DNA of 64,000 nucleotides from Quillaja saponaria (lineage: Eukaryota > Streptophyta > Magnoliopsida > Fabales > Quillajaceae): NCBI GenBank assembly GCA_029379385.1, contig CM055606.1:17075142-17139141 (forward strand). Reading direction: 5' to 3'. The notes beneath the pieces were generated by a model. The model made no database searches. It was not told where the DNA came from and saw only the letters and a list, made by a program, of their open reading frames with translations. The position numbers and the translations under genes were made by a program. The first letter of the stretch is position 1, and every line of letters begins with the position of its first letter. Shown here piece after piece: positions 1 through 10,981 of the stretch.

Positions 1-272
1 TACACTCCTTCATGACATTTATGTCATGTTTGCCAGTAGCATAAACTTTGACCTATTGCATACAATGGTCCCCATTTGATGACCCCAAAAAGAAAATTAA
101 TGTCTTAATAATCGAAGTGTGAAGTGTTCCACAAGCTGCTAATAAACGAAAGCAAAAAGATTATCTGACATATCTTGTGACATATGTCATGACGATATAG
201 CAAGGTTTTGCTTCATTATAAAAAGCACCCCACATGCTCGAGTTTTTGCAACATCCAAACTTCAGTCTAAAA
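1..272 (+). promoter_or_regulatory. Promoter and 5' leader of gene E1
   Basis: A TATA box (TATAAAA) lies at 217-223, 50 bp before the ATG, so the leader is probably only about 20-30 nt. Upstream is a 12-bp palindrome TGACATATGTCA at 178-189 followed directly by TGACG (190-194, a TGA/as-1-like core). A half copy, TGACATATCTTG, precedes it at 166-177. The block from the AAGTGTTCCACAA motif near 121 to the TATA box recurs before every E-type gene in the window, which argues that it is functional. Confidence 0.7.
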
Positions 273-782
273 ATGTCTCCCAAATACTTGCTATTTTTGC
301 TCATTGGTGTGGTACTTCTTGCCACATCCACTCTTGCTGAGGAGGAGAAGTCTCAACTCGAACAAGAAGCAGCCACATTGGATGGCAAACCTTATTACCA
401 CAAGCCACCATACTACAAGCCACCATACTACAAGCCACCATACCACAAGCCACCATACCACAAGCCTCCTACCGTGGAGGAGGAGAAGTCTCAACTCGAA
501 CAAGAAACAGCCACATTGGATGGTAAACCTTATTACCACAAGCCACCATACTACAAGCCACCATACTACAAGCCACCATACCACAAGCCACCTTACCACA
601 AGCCACCATACCACAAGCCTCCTACCGTGGAGGAGGAGAAGTCTCAACTCGAACAAGAAGCAGCAACAATAGATGGCAAGCCAAAATACAAGCCCCCATA
701 CTACAAGCCCCCATACTACAAGCCACCATACCATAAGCCACCATACCACAAGCCTCCTACTGAGGAGGAACAAAGAAATTGA
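273..782 (+). CDS. E1: secreted repetitive proline-rich cell-wall protein
   Basis: Encodes 169 aa, intronless. Residues 1-22 are a signal peptide (MSPK, then a Leu/Ile/Val core, likely cleaved after STLA). The mature protein has three modules. Each is an acidic linker, EEEKSQLEQEAATLDGKP or close to it, followed by 5, 6 and 5 pentapeptides of the form YxKPP (x = H, Y or K). It ends EEEQRN. By family knowledge, PRP/ENOD2-type proteins are secreted, hydroxylated on proline and locked into the wall through tyrosines; that role is inferred here. The in-frame ATG at 234 lies only 11 bp past the TATA box and would put 13 residues before the signal peptide, so ATG 273, conserved in all paralogues, was chosen. 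The natural C-terminal tail is out of frame (see 769-861). Exact subfamily name is not recognised. Confidence 0.88.
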   Translation: MSPKYLLFLLIGVVLLATSTLAEEEKSQLEQEAATLDGKPYYHKPPYYKPPYYKPPYHKPPYHKPPTVEEEKSQLEQETATLDGKPYYHKPPYYKPPYYKPPYHKPPYHKPPYHKPPTVEEEKSQLEQEAATIDGKPKYKPPYYKPPYYKPPYHKPPYHKPPTEEEQRN

Positions 783-861
783 GGAAGTGGAAAACGGTGA
801 GGTAGATGGTAAATACAAGCTACCTCACAAACCTCCATCTGAAAACCAAGTGCTTAATTAG
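769..861 (+). other. E1 frameshifted C-terminal tail (fossil reading frame)
   Basis: In the +1 frame relative to E1, codons from AAC at 769 read NKEIEEVENGEVDGKYK and continue through a KPP-type end to TAG at 859-861. It resembles the in-frame end of gene D3 (IEAVEIDGYKKKP...PHKPPTAN). E1 itself stops at TGA 780-782. The tail is therefore old coding sequence now in the 3' UTR, unless a +1 frameshift or an unseen splice event is used. The same arrangement is found in E2-E5. Confidence 0.75.
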
Positions 862-949
862 CTACATGTTTGTATTAAGTATCCATGCGTGGAAAAATAA
901 GAGGTACTGCATTACAAATTATGTTATTATGTCTTGCATGAATTACTTC

Positions 950-955
950 AATAAA
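950..955 (+). terminator. Poly(A) signal of E1
   Basis: AATAAA lies 168 bp after the E1 stop in a 3' UTR that is nearly identical to those of E2 and E3. Confidence 0.65.
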
Positions 956-960
956 ATGTG

Positions 961-1392
961 AAATTACCAGTTTATTATTGGTGTTGATCACTTTGTTATT
1001 GCAATTTACTCATACTTAAGTATCCAAATCGAAGTTTATGAGCATGGACGTACATATGATGTTTCATCTCTAAAGTGATGTTTGAAAAAATTAACTAATT
1101 GAAAATAATCAAGAAGGCATAGCACATGCATAGATGTTGTTGTCTAGCTTAAAATAGTAGGACATCCGATAAAATACTAGCATTAATTCTTTGTTATAGT
1201 CAGATCACTAGCGTTCATAGTCTATGGGTCCAACATTTCAACTCTAATGATAAGAAATTTGGAGCTAGCTACTCTCATTCTCACATTGCTGTTTGGAGTG
1301 TTTCTTCTCTTCAACGAAGCAATTAAGTACTAAAACATTTTAGTACTAGCTTATATTAATTAATCTATACATTACAAAAAATTATAATAAAG

Positions 1393-1426
<34 letters not shown>

Positions 1427-1560
1427 GCATAAAATGATAATTTTAAATTCTCTTTAGATCCACTGAAGATCTAAGTTCGATTTTGTTCAAGAAACCTTCA
1501 AATTTTTTTTGTATTCAATCACTACCTGAGTTTAATAACTATTCAAAGAGATTGCAAATT
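961..1560. other. Intergenic, E-type 3' flank
   Basis: No gene is seen. The stretch matches 14200-14910 of unit 2 and contains a short (TA)n run near 1406-1426. The segment TAGCACATGCATAGATGTTGTTG recurs in all downstream E-type flanks. Confidence 0.6.
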
Positions 1561-3030
1561 ACTATTATATTCTCCCAACATCAAATCTCACTAGCACACA
1601 AGAAGACTCATATTGAGAATTATACGAAATTTCCCTTCAATCTTCAATGAGTTATAGTAATAATAACAAAGGTTAATAACAACAAAATATATGTAGAAGA
1701 AAAGAGAAATAAATATCAACACAAAATATAACGTGGTTCGCACGGATGAGAAAAGAATTCACTAATATTTCAAGAAGATTAAATAGAAAGAGTACATTCT
1801 ACACATAGTGTTCTTACTCCACTTAGACAATATCTCTACTAATCTCTCTTGCACTCCTACCTTTTAGGAGACTGTCACAAATATTAGATTTCTCTCTTTC
1901 TCGTACCTACAACTCTTATAAGCCTACATATTTATACTACATAAGACTTGCCCAACAAGCAAACTTTTTCTTCACATTATGGAAACCCTACAATCATCTA
2001 ATTAGACTTACTTACCCTCCAAGGTAAATTTAATTAGGAAATCCCACAAACTTCTACTTAGTTATTTCTTGCCCACCAATAATAAACTAATTAGGAAATC
2101 TCTACCAAAATCTAATTAGTTATTTCTTGCCCACCAAGAATAAACTAATTAGGAAACTACTAAATAAGGATTTGGGTCAAAATCTTACAACTTGCACTCT
2201 GTTAACTTTGTTGTCTCACAAGTTCAACTTTTACACAATGTGCCACCCACACCAATCTCTTAGTGCGATAGCTACACAAAACTATAAAACTCAATTTTCT
2301 GCAAGTCTACAAAACTTCAACTTTTATTTTCTACACAGGCAAAACCCAACTTCTTCTTTTCTACCTTTTCATCTTTTTTTTCATTCCTTTTTTACAAAAA
2401 AACTCAATCACCACAATTTTTTTTTTTTTAACTCCTTTATATTTTAACAATAGCTCCACATAGTATCACCAAAATTTTCTTGGGCCATTCGCATCCTAAT
2501 TGAATTTGGTTTTGATACCACCTATCCTGTAACAAAACCTCTGTTTGAAATTCTAACAGAATCTACTTTTAAGATATCGTAAAAACAACGAATGGTAATA
2601 ACCAAAAATATAACTAGAAGAGAAGAGGACGAAACATCAATACAAGGTATAATGTATTTTGAATTCTTGTCTACATCCAAGGATGAGAAAAAAAATCTAC
2701 TAATATTCCAAGAAGGATTACATAGAAAAAGTAGCACTCTTCTCATATTGTTCTCACCAATCTTCTCATATCTATGCCAATATCTCTTGCAGGACTTGAG
2801 AGGTCTCACAAATATTAATACTCTCTCTTTCTCACGTCTACAACTCTTACAAGCCTAATGTTTATACAACATAAGACCTGTCCACCAATCAAACTTTTTC
2901 CTTCAAGCAAACTCGATCACTTCCTAATTAAATTACTTACCCACCAAGATATATTTAATTAAGAAACTCTAATAATTATCTAGTTAGTTTATTTTCAAAA
3001 AATAAGAATATATTAACTAGAAAACTATCA
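1561..3030 (-). mobile_element. LTR-retrotransposon remnant with primer-binding site, minus orientation
   Basis: Two diverged copies of one LTR-like sequence occur at about 1590-2000 and 2521-2900. Both carry AGAAGAGA, ACATCAA..CAAGGTATAA and GTCTCACAAATATTA motifs. Between them, 2508-2520 reads GGTTTTGATACCA, the complement of TGGTATCAAAACC, close to the initiator-Met tRNA primer-binding site used by copia-like elements. On the minus strand the right-hand LTR would end ...TTACA just before it. No pol coding sequence remains. The same remnant is present in units 2 and 3. Confidence 0.55.
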
Positions 3031-4342
3031 AAACATAAATTTGATTAAAGTTCCATGCAAATGTATATATAATAAATCTCATAACGGATATCGACATAAC
3101 AAAAACTTATATGTGATAGTATTATATAATATCTATCAAGTAAATTGGCGGAATAAGGCATCAGAGTCAACTGCGGCGGCTCGATTTGGCATATGCTAGC
3201 GAAGCATGGGTGGATAAAGGAGTGCTTTCTAACTTCTAAGGGAGTTTGGATTTTGTAAGACAAGTCAAAAAGTAGTGAACGTAACGTTTTCAAAGGGCAT
3301 GCCATGCCGCCCCCATACTATTTTTGGAATGAATTCACTTGTGGTGGTGCTTCAATTGTGGCATACAATACAAGCAGGCAGCGTCAATGAAACGCACCAA
3401 ATATCGAGTGGTCCTTCATTAATCATGCATGATTCAGATTTTTGGACCTGTCATGCGCCCCACACTGATTAAAATTAGACATAGACAGGCCCATTACAAG
3501 GAAAAATGACTTTTTTCACAAACCAAGATCGTGAGAAAAAGAAGTAAAAATTTGTGGTAAGAAGTTTACCTTCAAACGGTTTGTAGGTAATTTTGTGTGA
3601 GTAAATATGTGGGTAATCATATAAAACTTTTAATGATGAACTTTTGTTATTGGTATAAGTCAAAACATTTTACTAAAATTTGCGTGAATAAAATATTTAA
3701 TTTTTTCATAATACCGACAAAATTATCAAAAAACAATTGATTAATAAGCTGAATATAATAAAATTTGGTAGGTTTGTGACTGAGTTTGTTAAAAATACTG
3801 TTAATATCCTCAAACTGAGATTTGTGAAAACAAGTTTGTTGAAAAATGCCATTTTACTTGTAGGTGGGCTTCAATTTTAAAACTCATCCGCCACAATGAT
3901 ATTGGATAAGGAAATATAAATCTTACACTAGCATGCATGAATATATGCATATGCCATCTATTCTAATGGTTATCCAGTTAACCTAGGAGTTTATGTTCAA
4001 AATTCCAACATAGAAACCAGAAGGTGTGAGAGGGTGACAAATTGAAAATAGTTAATTAACATTTTAAAAACCATTTGGGGGCAAAGCATAGTTAAAGAAC
4101 TAGTATTAGTATCTGTGTGCTCATCTCAAATAGTGAATGATCTGGCATGCATTAGTACCCACCCCAAAGACAATTAAATCTTCTTGTCATTGTTATTTCT
4201 CAGTCTTCTCTTCCTTCTTTGAAAAATTTATTCATTGAAAATAAAGAAGGCATAGCACATGCATGCATAGATGTTGTTGTCTCGCTTAAAATAGTAGCAT
4301 TCACATTCTATGGTCCAACATTTCAACTCTTGTGATATATAT
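3031..4342. other. Intergenic, no gene seen
   Basis: AT-rich and duplicated at 19790-21120 in unit 2, with parts at 25700-27060. Short open frames here are not supported by codon pattern or homology. Nothing else was identified. Confidence 0.5.
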
Positions 4343-4636
4343 TGTCATACCCCTCATGGAGGCATGACTGGCCAGAAGAATGGTAACCAAACTTTCGTAA
4401 CCCTGACTTAAACAAAGGAACAACCATGACTCTTGACTTACCAATGAATAAAACCAAGAAATTATAAAGACAAAAGTTAACATTAAAAACTTGTTGATTA
4501 CAACAAATCACAATTTACTGAAAATTTCGGTAGAGGCTCCTTACAATATGGAACATGCCTTAAAATACAATCTTATAAATTGTTTCTATTACTCAACACA
4601 ATACAAAGACAATAAAGAGCTCTGCTCCGTTCATAC

Positions 4637-5300
4637 CATCAACAAAGCAAGTACTAGAATATTACATCATACCACATTTAATACCCACAGAGCTAATGTG
4701 ACTGCAAACTTTCATTCTTCACTCCAAGTATGAGATTCCGAGACATACCTTGTCATCAAATCCTTAGCAAAACCTCGTATTAGTGAGGTCCTACTACTAA
4801 AAAAATATAACCACAAGAAAGGGGTGAGTCCTACGGACTCAGTGAGTGAAAAATCTTACCCAAAGAGTACTAGCATCACACAACACAAGCATATAACATA
4901 CGTAATAACATTGCATAACATTGCTTATATGTTAATTCACATTACATGTATACATTTTAACGGTCATAAACCATCAACAAAGCAAGTACTAGAATATTAC
5001 ATCATACCACATTTAATACCCACAGAGCTAATGTGACTGCAAACTTTCATTCTTCACTCCAAGTATGAGATTCCGAGACATACCTTGTCATCAAATCCTT
5101 AGCAAACCTCGTATTAGTGAGGTCCTACTACTAAAAAAATATCCACAAGAAAGGGTGAGTCCTACGGACTCAGTGAGTGAAAAATCTTACCCAAAGAGTA
5201 CTAGCATCACACAACACAAGCATATAACATACGTAATAACATTGCATAACATTGCTTATATGTTAATTCACATTACATGTATACATTTTAACGGTCATAA
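4637..5300. repeat. Tandem duplication of about 334 bp inside element 1
   Basis: The segment beginning CCATCAACAAAGCAAGTACT at 4637 restarts at 4971. Both copies carry the GAGTCCTACGGACTCAGTGAG block and end near CGGTCATAAA. The second copy is a few bases shorter. Element 2 has only one copy of this block. Confidence 0.85.
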
Positions 5301-6321
5301 ATTCACGATTTACATGGTATACAAGATCACAAAGTTATTCAGAGCAATGATATCAAACAAAACAACCAAAGGGCCAACGAGTGACCCAGCCCCGCACCCC
5401 AATATCACCCCCTGCCGGGCATTTACGCGCCCACACACCAAATTAATCTCAAACACAAATCCATCCCACCGGGGCTGAGTACTCCAATAGTTTTTAAAAT
5501 CATTGTCAGAAACGAAAATCATTTTCCAGAAAATGTTCACGAGTTGGCCCTTATCAAACACAAACAATGTCAACACAGTAACCAATATCAAGTAAACATT
5601 ATTCAAGCAAATCACTGAAATACTCCACTAGCTTACTTTCCATATATCACACATATTCAAATAAACATATAATCATATATACTAATCTAGCCCCTAAAGG
5701 CAGCAATTAACCACTTACCTGTTACCCATTTCATTCGTCACTCACACTTGTGTCCATGCGTCTCATCAGGTTCACATTGGGAGCCAGAACTGAAATTCAT
5801 AATTCCAAATACTACTTAGTTCATAAACGTTATTGTTATACTCTTTTATTTACTAAACTTATATCTCAACTTATATAAGTTTATTTATGAAAGTTTTTCT
5901 TTAAACTATTACATGTCAATTAATATGGATTAGACTTTAGGTGATAAGATTATCAATGAAGAGGGCTTGTAAATATCTTGACAAAGCATATAGGAGAAAC
6001 CATTAGAAAAGAATAGAAAACATCTAGTGTGTTAAAAAATATTAAAGTTGTCCAAACTTAAAGTTTGGACTAGTGTCCTACTTTAACGGTCATATTTTTC
6101 TCCATGAAACTTCGAATTCAGTTTCGTAAAATTTATAAAATACTAGACACATGTAGCTTTATAATGGTATATCATTTGAAATTTTTGGATTTGTATATCA
6201 ATACAGTTTATTGTTTGAAGTTGCATCAAATTCTGTAACACGCAAGATTTTTGACAGCTTTGACCTGACCGTAGTTAATTAGACATAACTTTCCCTAAAA
6301 AAAATGAAATCCAATGCCTAA

Positions 6322-6815
6322 AACAGAGTATTACGAATTCTGCCTGACCCCTAAAAAAACGAAATCCAATTCCGTTTGCTGGGTTTATTAATAGACACGT
6401 ATATCTATCTTTATTATTTAGAAACTTTTCCTAAAATCTGTCATTAACTCACTCAATTTATTACATGAACCAAAAACAGAGTATTAAGAATTCTGCCTGA
6501 CCCCTAAAAAAAACGAAATCCAATTCCGTTTGCTGGGTTTATTAATAGACACGTATATCTATCTTTATTATTTAGAAACTTTTCCTAAAATCTGTCATTA
6601 ACTCACTCAATTTATTACATGAACCAAAAACAGAGTATTATGAATTCTGCCTGACCCCTAAAAAAACGAAATCCAATTCCGTTTGCTGGGTTTATTAATA
6701 GACACGTATATCTATCTTTATTATTTAGAAACTTTTCCTAAAATCTGTCATTAACTCACTCTTACATGAACCAAAAACAAGAGTATTACAAATTCTGCCT
6801 AACCTAGTTGGAGTC
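6322..6815. repeat. Three-copy 153-bp tandem repeat inside element 1
   Basis: GAAATCCAATTCCGTTTGCT starts at 6361, 6515 and 6668, giving periods of 154 and 153. Copies are almost identical, so the expansion is recent. A partial unit lies just before at about 6322. Confidence 0.9.
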
Positions 6816-8159
6816 TAACAGCTATAACTCACAACATATTTGGAACCAAGCTACGAAATTTTGCAGACAACATGTCAAGACTATAAGCTACATTTTATAT
6901 TTTAAGCTCTTAATTTAATTATACTCCAAAGACACCCGAATTAGTGAATTTCTAATACTCACGAAATCTGCCCCTGCACCCCTTCAGAACCATTTAACTC
7001 TCATTGTTTCACCTTAATCCATCATTTTTATTTTATTTTATCTTATTTTCTTGTTTCTTGTTTAAGATTCTTACTTCAATTTCATATAACCCTTTATCCA
7101 CAACATTAACTCATATGAATACCATTAATTTGAAATAATAGACTTAACAAAACATTAGACTTCAAAGTCAGCCCCTTATCCTATACCAACATACAAGTTA
7201 CCGCCAATCCTTTCCTCCCATACAGCCACGACAAGCTGAAAATAGGAAATCAATTAACCCAATTTAGAACTTGGTGGCTACATCAATCTACAAGTACCCG
7301 CAGTGTGGACAGTATGCAAGGAAAATGGACACTGACTGCCAGCAAGAAAACAAACTAACACAAATTGAAATTGTAGCAAAAAGAGGACGAATTTATTTGC
7401 TGCCTCATGACTTTTGGAAGAAAGAATGGAAAAATATAAAACTAAGGTGCTAGCTACCAATTTCATGTATCAATCACCAAGTATCCTTTGTCTTGTTTCT
7501 GATTTCCACACACTCTAACCAAGCCATACGTATGAAAGAGTAAATTGTATTATCAGGGAGGAAGAGTAAAGGGACTAACCATTGAGGAAAACACATGACA
7601 GGTTAAGGACAACAAGAAATCATCCCATGGTACACCAATAGCAACCCAAAATTTCTAAGACTGAACACCCTTACCCAGCTCCTTTCTATCACCGATCTGA
7701 TTTAACCCAAGCAAGAACAAATCCTCATTTCCATCTATACTACAGCAACCTTCATAGCTGCTACAATAACTTTAGCTGAATCCTTATCAATAGCTCTCAA
7801 ATTTTGGGTATTTGGGACAGACCCTCTACTTACAAGATAGAAGTGAGGCAAGAGCTACAAGTAATAGCTGGGCGTTGAAAGCAAATAAGATGAAGGCGGA
7901 ATGGAAGTGGCTCACTAAAGACTTTAAAACGGGTTGGCAAAAGAGGTTTGGTAGGTGCAGCAAGTGGAGATCGCTATAGCCCAAGAGCTCAACGGAATAA
8001 CAGGGGAGGAAGAATGAAGAACAAAACGCAGCACTAGCAAGAAAAGGGAAAAGCAAGTTAGTGCATCAATTGAAGGAAAGAAAAGCCCAAAAACAAAAGA
8101 ATAAACTAGAAGGATTGAAGTCAAAGTTCCACTTTATGTATGTTTATAGCTAATTCACA

Positions 8160-8171
8160 TTATTTCTAAGC

Positions 8172-8202
<31 letters not shown>

Positions 8203-8203
8203 A
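8160..8203. repeat. (TA)n microsatellite
   Basis: A TATATA run of roughly 25 bp lies near 8177-8202 inside element 1. Confidence 0.8.
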
Positions 8204-8712
8204 CACTTTAATTTCTAGCTTCATGTAAACCAATAATGGTTAAAATGAATTATTATATTACATATATATAAATATTCAATTATTTTAAATTTTTACTGTA
8301 CGCAAGATTTTATTTACCTAATTGCACCTATTTATGTGCAACCATTTTAATATGTCAGGAAAAAAAAAATATATCGAGTTGTAATATGTATTACTTACTC
8401 AATCAATTAAATTTTGCTCGGCCAGAATTTTCTATACTATGTAATATTAAATTATACACACAAACTTATAAAAAATTCCCTTATTTTATTATTTAATTAA
8501 TTTGTGTACATAGTTATTATTTTATAACTAAAATTTATAGCAAGGGTCATAACATATATGAAGAAATTTGGAGCTAACTGCTCTAATAATTATTAAGAAG
8601 TTCAATTTAAAAATTAATAAAAAATATTTTTATTTATTTATATTATTCTAAGGTAGGATACTAGAATTTTCTCTATTTTATAATAGTATAGATAGATCTA
8701 ATAATAATATAC

Positions 8713-8805
8713 CATCGAGAGCTCAGCTCAAATGGTTGGTACTTGTTCTCTCATCTCCTATTACAGAGTTCGAGCACTCTCTATGTACAAAAAAAAAAAA
8801 AAAAA
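8713..8805 (+). mobile_element. tRNA-derived SINE, unit 1
   Basis: An A-box-like AGCTCAAATGGTTGG and a B-box-like AGTTCGAGCACTC are spaced as in tRNA-derived SINEs. A poly(A) run follows at about 8790-8805. The same element is present at 21288-21383 in unit 2, so it inserted before the duplication. Confidence 0.55.
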
Positions 8806-10249
8806 GAAGTTAATTATGCTTACGTACCCCGAGATTTAATGAAATGACACTAACACCCTAAATTTAGGACAAATGATACTCCACTCCCTCCCTCCAATCT
8901 GTTAAACTTTATTTCAATTTTTTTAAAAAAGCATCACAACTTCTCAATCAAACATAGTATTCACTTAAAATAATTTTAATTTTTGTTTTGTTCTATACCT
9001 GTTATAAATTACAAAGACTAAAATCGATAAAAAAAAAAAAATTCAACATAATTAGATAAATTAATGAGGAGAACTAATAAATTATTTGTCAAAATCGTAA
9101 CAAATCTATAACTACTAAATTTTCATATAGCTTAGTGGTTGTTGTAATTTATTTTGAAAATTTAATTATTCTTTGATATATATATATATATATATATATA
9201 AATTGTATATTTTTTTCTTTAAAATTTGTATTTAAGAATTAAGAAAAAATAGAATAAAGCATATATCATCAATGAATTAAAAGAATTTTCTAGCTTAACA
9301 GATCAGAGACAGGAGAGTGTTGTTTATCTCAAATTTTATGTGTTATTGTTATTTGTAATTAATATTAAATATATTTTCTCGTAAATATCGTATCCCCTCT
9401 CGAAATTAACTTAAAGTGTGATTAAGACATAAGTTAAGTGGAGGGCTTTGCAGATGTAAACATCTTTTTATTTTATTAACAAAAAAAGAAAGTATTATCT
9501 CTTTTGTTTGTTACCATAACGGGTCAAACTTTGCTATGCTATTTCTTTGATCACGTGCCCAGATCAACTTATTGTTGACTACTCACTGACCTTCTTCGAT
9601 AAGCCTTATCATTTTGACACAGGGTCACGTTTGTTAGAATTTGAGCCACATACTAAAAAGCATTGTCTTTGGATGTTATAGCTATTACATGTGCATTCTT
9701 ACTGGTTTATTTACACTATATCATTCGATAAATAATCACACATATTTTATTGAGCGTGTAAATATTTACTATTATATATTACTAGATAAATTATCACCTA
9801 ATCTAAAATTTTGAATTTACATAATGTGTGTTTCAAGTAATAAGATATACTTGAATTCAGTAAGTTAAAAAATCTTTACAATATCAGGAAGTTTGAATCT
9901 GTTAAAAAACACTTGTGGGGAAAGACTGTCGCGAATCTCGAACAAGATTAGTCTCACACCCAACAGATGTGAGAATACTCGTAAAAAATAATAATAAAAA
10001 AAAAACAAATCTTGAACTTATAGTGATAAATTATTTTAGTAATTTAATATTTTAACATGTTTAATACTTATGTCTAAAGAGATTTATAAGATATGATAGC
10101 TTCAGTTTTTGAATGAATCAATTATTTGACAATAAATATTACCTGTATAGACTTTTCTTGGCAGCACTGGTATCTATAAAATGTTCAAATTCCTAATAGC
10201 GATTACAATATGATCTACATTCATCCAATGCTGCCGACATTATCAATAA
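8806..10249. other. Intergenic DNA of unit 1, no gene
   Basis: AT-rich, matching 21384-23180 of unit 2. It holds a (TA)n run near 9176-9200. The 9430-9660 block (GGAGGGCTTTGCAGATGTAA, ACGGGTCAAACTTTGC) recurs at 11750, 22370, 27500, 37490, 40625 and 45440. A possible tRNA-like SINE is listed separately. Confidence 0.55.
9845..9995 (+). mobile_element. Possible degenerate SINE, unit 1
   Basis: TTGAATTCAGTAAGTT and GGAAGTTTGAATCTG resemble weak A and B boxes. They are followed by AGATTAGTCTCACACCC and an A-rich end. The matching copy at 22765-22920 fits the boxes slightly better. Homology to a known SINE family is not established. Confidence 0.3.
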
Positions 10250-10357
10250 AACAGTACACTCCTTCATGACATTTATGTCATGTTTGCAAGTTAGTATAAA
10301 TATATTGAATTATTTTAATATATTTCATTACTTGTGTTTAAAGATATCTATAAGAGT

Positions 10358-10407
<50 letters not shown>

Positions 10408-10430
10408 ATATCTATAAGAGATGGATTAAA
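10250..10430 (+). repeat. Truncated E-type distal promoter fragment with (TA)n insertion
   Basis: CAGTACACTCCTTCATGACA is the start of an E-type promoter but no gene follows; the match breaks off after about 45 bp. GATATCTATAAGAG occurs at 10343-10356 and again at 10407-10420, flanking a TA-rich run. Unit 2 has only one copy, at 23267-23280. Confidence 0.75.
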
Positions 10431-10559
10431 AACCAATCTTGAATTAGTCATATTAATTTACTAAATAATAGAATAATATAAATGTGAAAAGCATTTTTTT
10501 ACTACATAATTTAGTTAGGACATGTGTCTAAGACAACAATATGTTTCATTGCTCATTAT

Positions 10560-10981
10560 GGTCTTGTTTGGTTAAGCTGTGTGTAAAAATGTTTTTCAAG
10601 TAGAGTTGTTTAAAAAGTACAGTAAAAACAAACTGAAAAAGTATTTGGATCAGTTATCGTAAAAGAGCTGCGAGATAAAAAAAATGTTTGATTTTATTTT
10701 TAAAAAAAGAATATTGATATTAAAATTACTAAAAAAAAAGTTTAACATATATTATGGTTGTATTTGTCTAAATAAAATAATTATTAAAATTTATTTGAAC
10801 TTTCCTTGTTTTTTATTTGAAAAAGCTTATATTTTAAGCTTTAGCTTTTAGCAGCTTTTTGGGCTCTAAAAACCTCAAAAATACTTTTCCGTAAATCTTA
10901 AAAAATAAAACTTCTATTATCAAACAATTTGTAAAAAAACTTAAACCAAAAACCTATTTTAAAAGCTAAACCAAATAGGAG
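10560..10981. mobile_element. 422-bp MITE (non-autonomous DNA transposon)
   Basis: The left end GGTCTTGTTTGGTTAAGCT pairs imperfectly with the inverted right end (AGCTAAACCAAATAGGAG). CATTAT flanks both sides (10554-10559 and 10982-10987). Unit 2 at 22012-22030 reads through the site without the element (CAATAT). Terminal sequence suggests a hAT-like or PIF-like MITE; class is uncertain. Confidence 0.6.

Larger units (their letters stand above)
4343..8554 (-). mobile_element. Large TG...CA element 1 (4.2 kb), solo-LTR-like, in unit 1
   Basis: The insertion starts TGTCATACCCC and ends GGGTCATAACA, with 5-bp direct repeats TATAT at 4338-4342 and 8555-8559. Joining the flanks with one TATAT gives the unit 2 sequence at 21116-21135 with a single substitution, so unit 2 is the empty site. 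Boundaries are LTR-type (TG...CA, 5-bp duplication). No gag or pol frame was found, so it may be a solo LTR of a long-LTR element or a non-autonomous derivative. Its 4343-5700 end matches, inverted, the 17380-18312 end of element 2, including the GAGTCCTACGGACTCAGTGAG block. Minus strand is assigned relative to element 2. Confidence 0.75.
1..10450 (+). repeat. Segmental duplication unit 1 (E1 and its downstream DNA)
   Basis: The order of blocks here is repeated at 13303-23310: E promoter, E gene, 3' UTR, LTR remnants, the segment containing GCGGCGGCTCGATTTGGC, a SINE, a block with CGGGTCAAACT, and finally a distal promoter fragment CAGTACACTCCTTCATGA. After removing the 4.2-kb element at 4343-8554, unit 1 is about 6.2 kb. 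Unit 2 without its own insertion is about 6.6 kb. Sequence match is high in the 3' UTR and much of the intergenic DNA. Confidence 0.8.

Noticed and set aside
273..782. Direct repeats in E and D genes as a possible CRISPR-like array
   Set aside because: Repeats are in-frame codons of a plant protein with no spacer structure; the genome is eukaryotic.
7826..8124. Minus-strand open frames in element 1
   Set aside because: Overlapping frames without motifs, inside a non-coding retroelement.
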